A stretch of DNA of 49,749 nucleotides from an uncultured Prevotellaceae bacterium (GTDB lineage: Bacteria > Bacteroidota > Bacteroidia > Bacteroidales > Bacteroidaceae), in the NCBI GenBank assembly GCA_902779455.1, contig CACZBS010000028.1, forward strand, positions 1 through 49,749, read 5' to 3'. Below, piece by piece: positions 49,711-49,749 of this stretch (within the stretch, counting starts at the first letter, position 1; each line of letters starts with the position of its first letter). A program made the position numbers and the translations under genes. Below the pieces are notes generated by a model that worked only from the letters and a program-made list of their open reading frames with translations, ran no database searches and was not told where the DNA came from.

Positions 49711-49749
49711 GACCTCGCGGCGGGGCCGGGCGGCGGCGGGGCGCGGCGG

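Overview
The window looks like a GC-rich chromosome segment from a Bacteroidales bacterium, most likely Prevotellaceae. The evidence is the set of very large secreted proteins ending in short T9SS-like tails, a BspA-type leucine-rich-repeat protein, membrane-anchored sensor proteins with AraC-type C-termini, Bacteroidetes-style promoters (-33 TTTG, -7 TAnnTTTG) and AT-rich leaders without strong Shine-Dalgarno sequences. I see no rRNA, tRNA, phage, transposase or CRISPR array. I count 24 protein-coding genes.

Layout. (1) 1-8.6 kb, housekeeping: a PAP2 phosphatase, an FtsX/LolE-type permease overlapping rbfA, an aroQ-O-methyltransferase pair, xerD, dusB and dprA. (2) 8.8-22.9 kb, surface proteins: an M6-type metalloprotease with an Omp28-like C-terminal region, a 1526-residue cleaved-adhesin/Fn3 protein, a TPR-transmembrane-AraC regulator and a 1047-residue Fn3 protein. 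(3) 23.1-27.8 kb: a thioesterase, a DUF2851 protein, an exported alpha/beta hydrolase and cbiB. (4) 28.1-39.8 kb: a 2091-residue mosaic surface protein in a likely operon with a 1092-residue BspA-like protein, followed by a kelch-transmembrane-AraC regulator. (5) 39.9-49.7 kb, minus strand: a tightly overlapping cobalamin operon, cbiET, cbiG-cobM fusion, cbiJ-cbiD fusion, BtuC-type permease, cbiA/cobB, cbiP/cobQ and cobD. Together with cbiB it covers cobalt-precorrin-4 to adenosylcobinamide phosphate, except CbiC and the adenosyltransferase, which are not in this window.

The most unusual property is the density of small repeats. GC-rich foldback elements, typically starting AGACCCCACCCCC and ending in its inverse, lie in most intergenic gaps. 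Five of them end 24-53 bp before a minus-strand start codon, and three of these lie between a recognisable promoter and the gene, so they would be transcribed as structured leaders. Further families are arrays with a strict 7-bp period, arrays with an 8-bp period, a hairpin family with AAGCACCG arms, an 84/48-bp AATTCGT array locus, and short perfect palindromes. Several of these repeats also sit inside protein-coding genes without breaking the frame, so the genome appears to tolerate or exploit in-frame repeat insertion. No mobilising enzyme is visible here.

Regulation. Two sensor-AraC genes each lie beside large surface-protein genes. Upstream of the BspA-like gene there are two direct repeats exactly 21 bp apart. 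Upstream of the two Fn3 surface genes there is a shared 12-bp near-palindrome at similar distance from the -7 box. These are candidate binding sites, inferred from position only.
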